Source: Planctomycetota bacterium
GTDB lineage: Bacteria; Planctomycetota; Brocadiia; Brocadiales; Brocadiaceae
Assembly (NCBI GenBank): GCA_023261445.1
Contig: JAHFOX010000004.1
Location: 1-38,286, forward strand
Direction: 5' to 3'
Length of the DNA: 38,286 nucleotides
Shown: positions 17,267-26,678 of the stretch, piece by piece
Layout: every line of letters begins with the position of its first letter
Numbering within the stretch: position 1 is the stretch's first letter
Position numbers and translations under genes: made by a program
Notes under the pieces: generated by a model
Database searches by the model: none
What the model was told of the DNA's origin: nothing
What the model saw: only the letters and a program-made list of their open reading frames with translations

Positions 17267-18082
17267 ATGGCATTAGAAGAACTAAATTCATCGAACTTCT
17301 TTAGTAAGTCACGTATTAATGTCTTGCTATTTATCGCAACTTTTTCGACCACATATTATGTTAATGGGATATGGTATTCAATTACCCTTATGACGATCCT
17401 GCTTTCACATGAATTGGGACATTTTTTTATGTGCCGCAAGTATCACGTTGAAGCCACAATGCCTTATTTTTTGCCTCTTCCGTTTCCACCTTTCGGCACC
17501 TTTGGCGCTGTGATCAAGATGAAGGGGATTATGCCTAACAAAAGGGCTTTGTTTGACATCGGCGCTGCTGGTCCACTGATGGGGCTTCTCTTCGCCATCC
17601 CAGCCATTATTATTGGCTTAAACCTTTCAGATGTGCGTCCTGTTCCTGAAGATGCTTCTAATTATCTCGGGCTTGGAGAGCCCATTCTGTTTTCATTTAT
17701 TTCCAACCTTGTGTTTGGTAACTTGCCGGAGGGAATGGACATTTATTTACATCCAATTGCCTTTGCTGGCTGGGCGGGATTATTTGTTACAGCGCTTAAT
17801 TTGCTGCCAATAGGACAACTTGATGGCGGACATATTATGTATGCATTACTTGGCGAAAAAAGCAAGATTGTTTACCGCATTGGGATTTTTATTTTTTGTG
17901 TAATTGCCATCTTATTATATCCGGGATGGATGGTCTTTGCTGTATTGCTCCTCATTTTTGGATTCAGGCATCCCTTACCAACGGATGAATATACCCCTCT
18001 CGACCCCAAACGCAAGATACTTGGTATCATCATGTTTATCATATTCTTAACCTCTTTTACACCCGTACCTCTTAAATTTTAA
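17267..18082 (+). CDS. Site-2-protease-like M50 membrane metallopeptidase
   Basis: This 271-residue polytopic protein has the zinc motif HELGH in LLSHELGHFF (about residue 46) and the second metal site NLLPIGQLDGGH. The intervening 'LPLPFPPFGTFGAVI' matches the non-PDZ S2P-like group. It would cleave transmembrane segments within the membrane; targets are unknown. There is no PDZ domain and no obvious ribosome site before the ATG. It stands alone, 364 nt after the mla operon and 110 nt before the mnmA start, so it may have its own promoter. Confidence 0.85.
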   Translation: MALEELNSSNFFSKSRINVLLFIATFSTTYYVNGIWYSITLMTILLSHELGHFFMCRKYHVEATMPYFLPLPFPPFGTFGAVIKMKGIMPNKRALFDIGAAGPLMGLLFAIPAIIIGLNLSDVRPVPEDASNYLGLGEPILFSFISNLVFGNLPEGMDIYLHPIAFAGWAGLFVTALNLLPIGQLDGGHIMYALLGEKSKIVYRIGIFIFCVIAILLYPGWMVFAVLLLIFGFRHPLPTDEYTPLDPKRKILGIIMFIIFLTSFTPVPLKF

Positions 18083-18154
18083 TTTAATAGAACCTCGGCT
18101 GCAGAGGACCGCAGATTAGTAGATTCAAAATAATTATAAAATGAAACGATTGTC

Positions 18155-18191
18155 TGTGTTTGTCTGCAAGAAGCTGTGTCCTAATTAATTC
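18155..18191. repeat. 'CTGTGT' interspersed repeat remnant, copy 1
   Basis: The stretch has repeated TCTGTGT-like units and ends CTGTGTCCTAATTAATTC (18174-18191). The same string with two changes occurs at 33546-33563 after ilvC. It lies directly before the mnmA ATG. Confidence 0.4.
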
Positions 18192-18192
18192 A

Positions 18193-19269
18193 ATGAAAAC
18201 AAAAGTAGTTATTGCTATGAGCGGTGGAGTTGATAGCAGCGTTGCCGCACATTTTCTGGTTGAACAAGGCTACGAAGTCATAGGCTTATTTATGCGGCTG
18301 GGTATTGATAAGCTTGACACGATAACCAAGGCAAAGGTTTGTTGTAGTCTGGAGGATGCAAATGATGCCCGCAGTGTGGCAGATCAATTAGGGATTCAAT
18401 TCCATGTCTTAAATTTCAAGGAAGCCTTTAATCGTATCATTGATGCCTTTTGTACAGAATACCTCAATGGCAGGACACCGAACCCATGTATTATGTGTAA
18501 TCAGGAGTTAAAGTTTGGCAGGCTGTTGGACTTTGCCAGGATGCTTAATGCTGATTTTATTGCCACAGGACATTATGCAAAGGTAGAAAGGTTTGATGAG
18601 AGGTATTTACTCAAAAAGGGCGCTGATGCCCGCAAAGATCAATCTTACGTATTATTTTCACTTAATCAAGACCAACTTTCAAAGACCCTTTTTCCGCTGG
18701 GAATTGTAACTAAGGAGACTGTTCGCCGGGTTGCTAAAGACTTGAACTTAAAAACTAAGGACAAACCAGAAAGCCAGGATATTTGTTTCGTTCTGGATAA
18801 TAACTATCACTCCATTTTATATGAAAGATTTGGAGATAGTATAACGCCGGGACTTTTAAAAGATACGCATGGTAACATTTTAGGAAGGCATCCGGGAGCG
18901 CCTTTCTTTACAATCGGACAGCGTAAAGGACTCGGCGTTGCCTTAGGAACGCCGAGATATGTAGTTGATATAAATCCTCAGGAAAACACTGTTGTAATTG
19001 GAACGGATGACGAACTCATGGAAAATGAATTAGCGGCGTCTGCTATAAACTGGATTTCCATTGATAAGCTGGAAGCTCCGTTAGAAGTGCAGGCAAAAAT
19101 TAGGTATAACCATATTCCAGCGCCTGCCGTTGTATATCCATGCGGCGCTGGTAAAGTACGTGTTGTGTTTAAAGAACCTCAAAGGGCTATTACACCTGGG
19201 CAGGCAGTTGTTTTCTACAATGATGACATTGTTATAGGCGGGGGGTGGATAGAGAGAAAAAACACATAG
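18193..19269 (+). CDS. mnmA: tRNA-specific 2-thiouridylase
   Basis: MnmA adds sulfur at C2 of the wobble uridine in Lys, Glu and Gln tRNAs. The PP-loop is MSGGVDSS at the N-terminus, the first catalytic Cys is in NPCIMCN, and the second is in PESQDICFV; both are needed for persulfide transfer. 'GQRKGLGVALG' and the C-terminal beta-barrel are complete. I start at the ATG at 18193 (MKTKVVIAMSGG), giving 358 residues. The ORF-track start at 18160 is a TTG lying in a repeat-like stretch and adds residues absent from the family. No partner gene is adjacent. Confidence 0.95.
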   Translation: MKTKVVIAMSGGVDSSVAAHFLVEQGYEVIGLFMRLGIDKLDTITKAKVCCSLEDANDARSVADQLGIQFHVLNFKEAFNRIIDAFCTEYLNGRTPNPCIMCNQELKFGRLLDFARMLNADFIATGHYAKVERFDERYLLKKGADARKDQSYVLFSLNQDQLSKTLFPLGIVTKETVRRVAKDLNLKTKDKPESQDICFVLDNNYHSILYERFGDSITPGLLKDTHGNILGRHPGAPFFTIGQRKGLGVALGTPRYVVDINPQENTVVIGTDDELMENELAASAINWISIDKLEAPLEVQAKIRYNHIPAPAVVYPCGAGKVRVVFKEPQRAITPGQAVVFYNDDIVIGGGWIERKNT

Positions 19270-19325
19270 CAGGATATGTTGCTGTACCGTTTATCTAACC
19301 TCTAACCTCCAGCCTTATTTATTAT

Positions 19326-21053
19326 TCACTTCTGTTTGAGTTCTTCGCCTTGCGTCCTTAAAACTGTTCCTACACTATATAATCCTTTTTTTTCGTAGGC
19401 ATCGGCAAGTAAGAAATATACGTCCCTATACTCAGGATTAAACTTCAACACATCATTGAAATAATCTATAGCTTGTTCAATATTTCCATTTTTTAAATAG
19501 GATAATCCCTGAGTTATCCTGTCCTGAACGTTCTTATATTGAATTTTCAATGCCTTGTCATAATCGTTTAACGCATTTTTTATTTCTCCTTTTTGTACAT
19601 ACAAATTTCCTAAGCACACATGGACATTATATGAATTTGGTGTTAGCTCAATAGCCTTTCTTAAGGCTGTAATTGCCTTTTCAACATCTCCATTTCTTGA
19701 ATATAACCATCCCAGACACAGATATGCTTCTGCATAGTCAGGCTTTACTTCAATAACGTCCATTACCTCTTGGATCTTTTGTTCGATCGAGGGGACATTT
19801 CCTTTAACCCAACTATAATCTGTAAAAATAGTATCTTTTGCGGATGTTTTATTAACAGCCATATTACACATTGCTATTGCATCATTTGTCTTTTTTTGAG
19901 ACGCATAGATAAAAGCCAGCAGTGCTCTGGCTTCAACATTTCCGGGGTCACGGCTGATTGCCTGTTCCGCTAGGTTCATAGCTTCTTCAAATGAATCACA
20001 TTGTGCATATATCCATCCAAGAAGCAGATAAGCATGACTGTCGTCGGGATATAAGCAAATAACTTCTTTACATATTTTAATTGCCTTATCCAAATCGCCA
20101 TTTTTAGTATATACTGTTGCAAGAAGGTGATATGCTTTTTTATCCTTAGAGGGCATTTTAATAATATTCCTTGTCACAGATATTGCTTTGTCAAACGCAC
20201 ACTCGTGGATATATCGTTCTGCCTCCTTAAGTTGCTTTTCAACAAGACCGTTTCTGAGTATTTTTGCCTCATTCAATTCTTTTAATGCCTCGTCCAGCAT
20301 CCATTTTTTTGTATAAAAACAACCTAAATATACGTGTGTTTCTATCCGCTCAGGTTCCAGAGATATTGCCTTTTTTAAGTCTGCAATTGATTGCACAAGC
20401 ATTCCCTTCTCCGCATGAGCGCATGCCAATTTAATGTATGCTTCTACATAATCGGGTTTCAGCTTTAGAGCTTCCTCGTATTCATTTATAGCCTGATCAA
20501 TTACAAAAGGTGTATTTTTTTTACCGTAGATAGGGTTAATTTTTAATGTTTCTTTATATTCACTTAAGGCATTACCCAATCTTCCCTGCAGTACATAATA
20601 CAACCCCAACTCCGCATGTGCGCCTGAAAATTCGCCTATATAATCAATCATATCTTCAAAGATTGTGGTAAACTCCTGGATTTTAACAGGAATGCTTTTT
20701 GCCATTGGATAAGCAAAGGGCGTGTCTTGAAGGTTGGGATTAATCTGTAAAACCTTTTGAATCTCCTCTACCGCATTGGCTATTAATCCTTTTTGACTAT
20801 ATGCCCATACAAGATATGCATAGGCTTTAAGGTCATCTGGGTAAAGCTCTACCGCCTTTTTTAACTCAGGAATTGCAACGTCAACTAATCCTCTTTCTAC
20901 ATTTTGTAAGGCTTGTTGATAAGATGATTTTTGTGAGGTCGCAACAATGGGAATATTAGTATTTAAATCTCCAAAGGTTTTTGGTGAAAAAAATAGCCCT
21001 TGTTGTGCAAGGGCTATTATACAGAAAAATATCATGGATTTTAAAATGTGCAC
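19326..21053 (-). CDS. Secreted or periplasmic TPR-repeat protein
   Basis: This 575-residue protein has a hydrophobic leader (MIFFCIIALAQQGLFF) and then about a dozen TPR units, seen as repeated 'A..LG..Y...G....A...' and '.L.PD...AY..L...Y'. TPR arrays are protein-binding scaffolds with no catalysis of their own. The start is GTG at 21053, supported by AAAAGGA 7 nt upstream. The ammonium transporter gene ends 1 nt before it, so the two form an operon. Its partner is unknown, but the tight linkage suggests a role next to the transporter or in the compartment it serves. Confidence 0.85.
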   Translation of the reverse strand: MHILKSMIFFCIIALAQQGLFFSPKTFGDLNTNIPIVATSQKSSYQQALQNVERGLVDVAIPELKKAVELYPDDLKAYAYLVWAYSQKGLIANAVEEIQKVLQINPNLQDTPFAYPMAKSIPVKIQEFTTIFEDMIDYIGEFSGAHAELGLYYVLQGRLGNALSEYKETLKINPIYGKKNTPFVIDQAINEYEEALKLKPDYVEAYIKLACAHAEKGMLVQSIADLKKAISLEPERIETHVYLGCFYTKKWMLDEALKELNEAKILRNGLVEKQLKEAERYIHECAFDKAISVTRNIIKMPSKDKKAYHLLATVYTKNGDLDKAIKICKEVICLYPDDSHAYLLLGWIYAQCDSFEEAMNLAEQAISRDPGNVEARALLAFIYASQKKTNDAIAMCNMAVNKTSAKDTIFTDYSWVKGNVPSIEQKIQEVMDVIEVKPDYAEAYLCLGWLYSRNGDVEKAITALRKAIELTPNSYNVHVCLGNLYVQKGEIKNALNDYDKALKIQYKNVQDRITQGLSYLKNGNIEQAIDYFNDVLKFNPEYRDVYFLLADAYEKKGLYSVGTVLRTQGEELKQK

Positions 21054-21054
21054 T

Positions 21055-22380
21055 TTAATATCCTTTTATACCGCTAAAACCGCCAGAGACGAACTCTGGA
21101 TAGGTTGGCGTCATGTGCTCGGCAGAATCAAGTCCTATTGTTTCATCTTCCTCGCTTACACGGCCTAATCCTATAGCCTTAAGGCCTCCAAAAATAATAA
21201 TTGCACACAAGCAGGCATAACCTATACAGATAATAAAACCCAGTGCTTGTATGCCTATACTGCAGCTTACGCCGTGATAAGCTGGTCGTATGAGACCCAT
21301 TATTCCTGTTGATATTCCCCCAATAGCCCCGGCAGTACAATGTACGCCGCATGTCCCTACCGTATCGTCTATTCCTAACTTGTCCAATGATTGTACCACT
21401 AGCGGAATGATTCCACCACTTATTACTCCTACGACAATCGCAAAGCCGGGGTGGGCAAAACCAACACCGGCACATACAGACACCATACCCGCTATTGCTC
21501 CATTTCCCGTAGTGAGTGGGTCTGGTTTTTTATTAACTAACCATCCGCCGAACATGGCGCCAAGAATACCACCAGCCATGCTCATAGTAACGTTGATGGT
21601 GGTTGTAGGTAGGTCGTTAACCAGAACATTAATCATTTCACGAGCTGTTGTATTGACTGTTGGGTCGCTCAATGTCCCAACCAGAACAGAGCCTACATTG
21701 AAACCATAAAAACAAACACACAATATAAACACGCCGAGCATCATTTGGGAGACATTGTGTCCTGGAATGGTGTAACACTCTCCGCGTCCAAATTCGAACA
21801 GCCATGTTTTTTTATTGGTGCGTGCGTACTTTTCTAATCGTGGACCAACAATCATTGCAGCAATGAGTGCCGTCAAACCACCTTGAAAATGTACTACCAC
21901 AGAACCTGCATAATCCACATAGCCCCATCTTAAAAGCGGACCTGCAGACCACGCCATCCATCCAAAGAACGGATACATGAAACCACAGTAAAGAGCAACA
22001 TATATAAGATATGCCTTAAAACTAAATCTTTCAGCTATAGAACCCGAAGCGATAGAACATGAAACCAGGCAAAATCCCCACATGGTAAACCAGTGACCAT
22101 ATACGTTCAGCATGTCTATGTTTCCCGGGTCAACTACTCCAATAAGACAGTAGTTCCAATTACCTGAAAAGATAGCATATCCAAACAACCACCAAACCAG
22201 TGTACCAATGCCAATATTTGCGCAGACTTTCATATAGACATGAGTAGCATTTTTAGAGCGAACCTGCCCGCTTTCCAGGAAAGCGAAACCTGCTTGCATA
22301 AAGAAAACCAATATTCCAGTGATGATTAACCAAAAAATATAGATAATAAGGATTATATCTCTTGCCAATATGTCTACCAC
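21055..22380 (-). CDS. amt: Ammonium transporter (Amt/MEP/Rh family)
   Basis: This 441-residue protein has about 11 membrane helices and conducts ammonium across the membrane. Both pore histidines are present: H164 in SVVVHFQGG and H347 in GTCGVHCTAG. 'SGSIAERFSF' and 'FAFLESGQVRSKN' are family signatures. The GTG start at 22380 is supported by AGGAGG 7 nt upstream. The cytoplasmic C-terminal tail includes 'EEDETIGLDSAEHG'-like residues (here SAEHMTP), the region that normally meets PII proteins. No glnK is present; a TPR gene takes the usual glnK position. Ammonium uptake or sensing would suit an ammonium-oxidising organism, but that is inference. Confidence 0.95.
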   Translation of the reverse strand: MVDILARDIILIIYIFWLIITGILVFFMQAGFAFLESGQVRSKNATHVYMKVCANIGIGTLVWWLFGYAIFSGNWNYCLIGVVDPGNIDMLNVYGHWFTMWGFCLVSCSIASGSIAERFSFKAYLIYVALYCGFMYPFFGWMAWSAGPLLRWGYVDYAGSVVVHFQGGLTALIAAMIVGPRLEKYARTNKKTWLFEFGRGECYTIPGHNVSQMMLGVFILCVCFYGFNVGSVLVGTLSDPTVNTTAREMINVLVNDLPTTTINVTMSMAGGILGAMFGGWLVNKKPDPLTTGNGAIAGMVSVCAGVGFAHPGFAIVVGVISGGIIPLVVQSLDKLGIDDTVGTCGVHCTAGAIGGISTGIMGLIRPAYHGVSCSIGIQALGFIICIGYACLCAIIIFGGLKAIGLGRVSEEDETIGLDSAEHMTPTYPEFVSGGFSGIKGY

Positions 22381-22673
22381 TGGTTATCCTCCTTTTACTA
22401 AAAACTTCAAATTACAGGAACAACGGAGTTCCGAGAAAGCCTTTAATGTCCCATATACTACCAACATAAAAAAAATAATCAATAGAATATTAAACGGCTT
22501 TGTTGTTTGCGAGGTTTTGTGTTGGCATGCCTCCTGCCTGAGTGTGAACTTATAGAGTGGCAAGTTGAATCAAGAAGATGTACTAAGCAGGAATTAAGTA
22601 AACGTAAGGATGTGATTGATTGTAAGTGTGCAGGCTTTTAGTAGTTGGAAATAATGGTTTTTCTCAGTGTTAG

Positions 22674-24224
22674 TTAATAGCCGATTTGCCCTATGCTGCT
22701 TCCCCATATTCTTGAGTTGTTAATCTTTTCGTTGACGATCCAAGCAGATAGCGAATCGTTTGTGTCTATTGTTACGGCCGAGTAGTCTCCCCACCTTTCA
22801 GGACTGTCATTTGTAGGTTTGTAGTATGTAGAACTTGTGTACAATTTATTACCGCTTGGGATAATACCGAGCGGATCGGAGACTCTTCGCCCAGAGAACC
22901 TTACCTCTGCATTTATGCCTGCAGAAGGATCGGTTGACGACCATGTCACAAATACATCTCCATTTGTATTCGCAGCAATTGATGCATTCCAGTCGTGCGA
23001 GGTTTCGGATGCATAGAAAAAACCACTTTGAGTGACCGTATCAATAGCAGTGTTGAATTCGTAGAATTTAGGCGTTGGGCGATTACCATTTTTTATTGTA
23101 TGTACCTGCCAGAGTGAATCTGCGTATTGTATGCATGCGTTGACGAAACGACAGTCTAATGTGTCAAGCAAGGTGGTAGTACCCGGTTGTTTGGCATCAG
23201 GCGGTATACTGTATTCTGGAACTGTTATTGTAGAAGAAGTCAAAGTGGGTAGATTGTCTGGATACATCAAAATGTACTTTGTTATTGTATTGCCTTTCCA
23301 TGTCGGTGATACCAGAAACGTTTTTTCTCCATCATCCAATACAATTGGTGGGGTAATATTCATTTTGAGTCCGCTGAAAAATTTAACCTTTATACTCAAA
23401 CCGCTATAAAGTCGGGATTTTTCCGCTACAAACATTCTTGCGTACTTTGGGATAATTCCAGCGAGGAAGACGTTTCCCGTTATGATAATCGCATTTTTAT
23501 CTATGCCGAGTTGTGGAAAATCCCAAAAGTCCTTGTTGTCTTGAATATTAACGTCAACATTGTAAATATAAAATGAACCTAATGGATCAGAGGTTTTAGA
23601 TATGCCAATGAACTGGTATTGTTCTGTATAAGATTCAGGGAAAGCATCGGCAGTTATTATCCAGCGATTGCGCACATGGTCATACACGCATCTCGGATCA
23701 AATAAGTCTCTTTTGGTGTAACCAAAGAAGCTTGCAAGAGAAACACCTTTGACAAGCGTACCAGTATTTTTGTTATAGATATCCACATGCTGATTTGTTA
23801 CTTCGATGAAGTAATCGCCCCCGATTGCGCCATGTGTGTCTGGCGGATAAGATCCTCCGGCTTCTATTTGGTTAACGCCTTCAATGTTTATATCTTTTAA
23901 AGTTGGTATAGTAATTGGAACATTTAAAATTTTTGCATCTGAACGTTTTGTTTCGGTATCAGTGGATGCCTCATATTTTGCTGTCTTGTATTCAAGCTTG
24001 TTTAATACTGGTCTGAATGGTATCTTAGTCACACTTGGTGCTTTGCCAGCTTCTAGCAATTCAGCCTCGGCTGATTCCATATCTTTCGGTGTTCTTAATT
24101 GTGCCCGCTTAACCTTAACAATGTCCTCTCGGATTCTTTCTTTAGCCTCTGCCACGGCATGCACAGATATGACAAGTGTTAAGGCAAACGATAACAGTAA
24201 GAATATTTTAAATATTTTATGCAC
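22674..24224 (-). CDS. Secreted protein of unknown function, beta-propeller-like
   Basis: I do not recognise a named family. The 516-residue product has a signal peptide (FKIFLLLSFALTLVISVHAVAEA) and a charged N-terminal region of about 100 residues. A domain follows with 'GGSYPPDTHGAIGGDYFIEVTN', 'DLFDPRCVYDHVRNRWIITAD' and repeated Trp/Asp-rich strands, suggesting a beta-propeller or lectin-like surface fold. No catalytic motif is evident. The start is GTG with AAGGA about 9 nt upstream. It stands alone, diverging from the small secreted protein gene across a 284-nt gap, and 293 nt downstream (in the genome) of the transporter start. Confidence 0.7.
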   Translation of the reverse strand: MHKIFKIFLLLSFALTLVISVHAVAEAKERIREDIVKVKRAQLRTPKDMESAEAELLEAGKAPSVTKIPFRPVLNKLEYKTAKYEASTDTETKRSDAKILNVPITIPTLKDINIEGVNQIEAGGSYPPDTHGAIGGDYFIEVTNQHVDIYNKNTGTLVKGVSLASFFGYTKRDLFDPRCVYDHVRNRWIITADAFPESYTEQYQFIGISKTSDPLGSFYIYNVDVNIQDNKDFWDFPQLGIDKNAIIITGNVFLAGIIPKYARMFVAEKSRLYSGLSIKVKFFSGLKMNITPPIVLDDGEKTFLVSPTWKGNTITKYILMYPDNLPTLTSSTITVPEYSIPPDAKQPGTTTLLDTLDCRFVNACIQYADSLWQVHTIKNGNRPTPKFYEFNTAIDTVTQSGFFYASETSHDWNASIAANTNGDVFVTWSSTDPSAGINAEVRFSGRRVSDPLGIIPSGNKLYTSSTYYKPTNDSPERWGDYSAVTIDTNDSLSAWIVNEKINNSRIWGSSIGQIGY

Positions 24225-24446
24225 TATATAGTTCCTTTTTTATTTGAATTCTTATGCAGATTGTCTGTTTCTAAATTCAAGTAAGCCAAGATAAGTATGC
24301 TCTTACCTCAATAGACATTACAAGACAGGAAAGTATTAAATTTGAATACTATAATATCACCTGTTGTTTGTTTTGTCCACAATTTCCCTAAGCGATGTCA
24401 GTAAATTTTCAACAATTTCTGTCGAATTATATTTTTTACTATTGAA

Positions 24447-24475
24447 TTGACAAGTATTCGATTACTGGTTATATA
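24447..24475 (+). promoter_or_regulatory. Candidate sigma70-type promoter for the secreted protein/M6 protease genes
   Basis: TTGACA (24447-24452), a 17-nt spacer and TATATA (24470-24475) lie 33 nt upstream of the ATG at 24509. The -35 box matches consensus fully. Confidence 0.55.
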
Positions 24476-24508
24476 TACAGAAAAACCTAAGACAGTAATT
24501 ATAAATTT

Positions 24509-24874
24509 ATGAAGTTGACATTTTTAGCTTTGACGCTTTTTTTTGTGCTTAACACGCTATCAGAGGCTGTGCCTGTAATGCCCAACGAGACTGTGATAAA
24601 GGGGCGTATAGATGAATACTGCCTGACCTCGTCAAGTCTTTTGAAAATAGAGCCGGAAATAACTCTTTGCAAACTGGTCGTTTCTGTGGAAAATGTAGAG
24701 GGTGTTAAAGGACCTAATTTTTTAAAGGGGAAGGAAGGGCAATCTGTTACCCTATATTCAAAGGAGAAACAGCCTGTTGAACTATTTGGTAAGAAAGTTA
24801 AGATAACGTTAGAATACAGAGGGGACGAAAGAGGCGGCCTTTTCTGGATAAAGCGGATAGAGATTATAGAATAA
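24509..24874 (+). CDS. Small secreted protein of unknown function
   Basis: The product has 121 residues with a signal peptide (MKLTFLALTLFFVLNTLSEA). The mature part is mainly beta-strand-like, with 'KGRIDEYCLTSSSLLKIEPEI' and 'KKVKITLEYRGDERGGLFWIKRIEI', which resembles small OB-fold-like periplasmic domains. No family can be named with confidence. The M6 protease gene starts 17 nt after its stop with a strong ribosome site, so the two are probably co-transcribed from the promoter just upstream. It might be a chaperone, inhibitor or cofactor of the protease; this is a guess from position. Confidence 0.7.
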   Translation: MKLTFLALTLFFVLNTLSEAVPVMPNETVIKGRIDEYCLTSSSLLKIEPEITLCKLVVSVENVEGVKGPNFLKGKEGQSVTLYSKEKQPVELFGKKVKITLEYRGDERGGLFWIKRIEIIE

Positions 24875-24891
24875 AAAAAGGAGGCTATACG

Positions 24892-26571
24892 ATGAAGAAA
24901 AGAATTATTTTTTGTTTGTCTTTTTGTGTAGTAGTGGCATTTTTTGGGTTTATTTTTTCTGCGAAAGGATATGCAATACCAGCGGCTCCAATTTTACACC
25001 CATTGATACAACTAGACGGTATAATCATAAATGCAAGACAATGGGGCGACGAATCTTGTCATGGCTGGGAAACAGAAGATGGATTTACTATTATATTCGA
25101 TAAAGGTTTGAATAGCTGGGCGTATGCAATAAATGACACAGATGGGGAACTGATTAGTTCTTCAAGAGTTGTCGGAAGGGATGATCTGCCAGATGATTGC
25201 CTTCCTCACGTAAGGAAATCAGGGCAGGCACGTTCAAAGATTGTTAGGCGGATGACTACAAAAGAAGCTTCTGCGGTGTTATTTCGAGCGGAAAATAACA
25301 AATTGGGTGACGAAAGTCATCAAAAAGTTGTGCCATCTAGTGGAACAGCTAATATTCCCGTTATTCTTATAAATTTTAAAGACACCTCTGCTACTTACAC
25401 AACCGGAAACTTTAATTCCCTTCTTTTTGGCACAGGTAACCACAGTATGAAGGATTATTATGAGGAGGTCTCCTATGGTAAATTTAGTGTTTCTGCTGGT
25501 CCCAGCGGTGTAGTTGGGTGGTACACAGCGTCGAAAGAACATGATTATTATGGAGAAAATGATTCCAGTGGTAACGATAAATGGCCTGGAGACCTTGTAT
25601 ATGAAGCGGTAGCGGCGGCAGATACGAATGTTGATTTTTCCGCTTATGATATGGATAACGACGGTTACGTGGATGCAGTAAATGTAATTCATCAGGGTAC
25701 AGATGAAGCGGCAGGCGGGAAAGAAACGGATATATGGTCTCATCGTTGGACTCTCAGTAGCGCCAAATTCTTTGGAAATAGCCACTATGGTGCATACACG
25801 ACAAACGACAAAAACTCAAAAGGAAATTATGTAAAAGTTGATGATTACACCTTAGAAGCTGAAAAACACTCCGATGGGAAACAAGAGACGGTTGGAGTTT
25901 TTGCCCATGAATACGGGCATGCACTGGGACTTCCCGATCTCTATGATACAGATTATAGTTCGGAAGGCAATGGTGATTGGACTATAATGGCATCCGGGTC
26001 GTATAACTACGTGAGTGTATATGGAGATCGTCCAGCGCACATGGATGCAGGATGTAAATACTATCTCAAATGGGTAACGCCAACACAGGTAACAGGAACC
26101 ATGGAGAATGAAACCATAACTGAGGCATCTTCTACTGCTGATGTATATAAACTGGTTAATAAAAACCTATCCTCAAGTGAATACTTTTTGGTGGAGAACA
26201 GGCAGAAGACAGGATTTGATGTGGGATTACCCGGTTCAGGGCTCCTTATTTGGCATATAGATCAAAAAACTGTTTTCAAAAATATCTCAACAAACAGTGT
26301 AAATGACAATGAATGCTATCCGCCTTCTTCATGTAGTAGCAAGCATTATGGTGTTGCCTTAGTACAGGCTGATAATAATTGGGATTTGGAAAAGGGTAAT
26401 AACTGGGGAGATAACGGAGATACCTATCCGGGCTCAAAAAATAACACTAAATTTACAAGCACTTCTTCCCCGAATAGCAAACTATATAATGGAAGCAATA
26501 GTCTTATCAGTATCACAAACATAAGTGCTTCTGGTACCAATATGACCGCTACGCTCTCGGTGGGGAATTAA
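24892..26571 (+). CDS. Secreted M6-type metalloprotease, copy 1
   Basis: This 559-residue protein has a signal peptide (about residues 1-27), an N-terminal region with RQWGDESCHGWETEDG, and a catalytic domain with the zinc motif HEYGH (H339-H343) in FAHEYGHALGLPD and a Met-turn-like WTIMASGS. 'YDMDNDGYVDAV' upstream looks like a calcium-binding loop. The C-terminus is a short beta-domain ending 'TNMTATLSVGN'. Immune-inhibitor-A-type M6 peptidases are secreted and degrade extracellular proteins; the substrate here is unknown. AGGAGG precedes the ATG. It is paralogous with the next gene, 107 nt away. Confidence 0.85.
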   Translation: MKKRIIFCLSFCVVVAFFGFIFSAKGYAIPAAPILHPLIQLDGIIINARQWGDESCHGWETEDGFTIIFDKGLNSWAYAINDTDGELISSSRVVGRDDLPDDCLPHVRKSGQARSKIVRRMTTKEASAVLFRAENNKLGDESHQKVVPSSGTANIPVILINFKDTSATYTTGNFNSLLFGTGNHSMKDYYEEVSYGKFSVSAGPSGVVGWYTASKEHDYYGENDSSGNDKWPGDLVYEAVAAADTNVDFSAYDMDNDGYVDAVNVIHQGTDEAAGGKETDIWSHRWTLSSAKFFGNSHYGAYTTNDKNSKGNYVKVDDYTLEAEKHSDGKQETVGVFAHEYGHALGLPDLYDTDYSSEGNGDWTIMASGSYNYVSVYGDRPAHMDAGCKYYLKWVTPTQVTGTMENETITEASSTADVYKLVNKNLSSSEYFLVENRQKTGFDVGLPGSGLLIWHIDQKTVFKNISTNSVNDNECYPPSSCSSKHYGVALVQADNNWDLEKGNNWGDNGDTYPGSKNNTKFTSTSSPNSKLYNGSNSLISITNISASGTNMTATLSVGN

Positions 26572-26678
26572 GTAGATTTGAAATGAAATTACTTTATCCT
26601 TGTGTAGCTTATGTGAATTTTTGTAATTTCCTTTGCAATGATTGACTATCTATAAAAATTTTATTAAATGGAGGTTGC

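Noticed and set aside
21055-22380. Possibility that the transporter is an Amt-sensor fusion
   Set aside because: The protein ends shortly after the last helix with no histidine kinase or cyclase domain.
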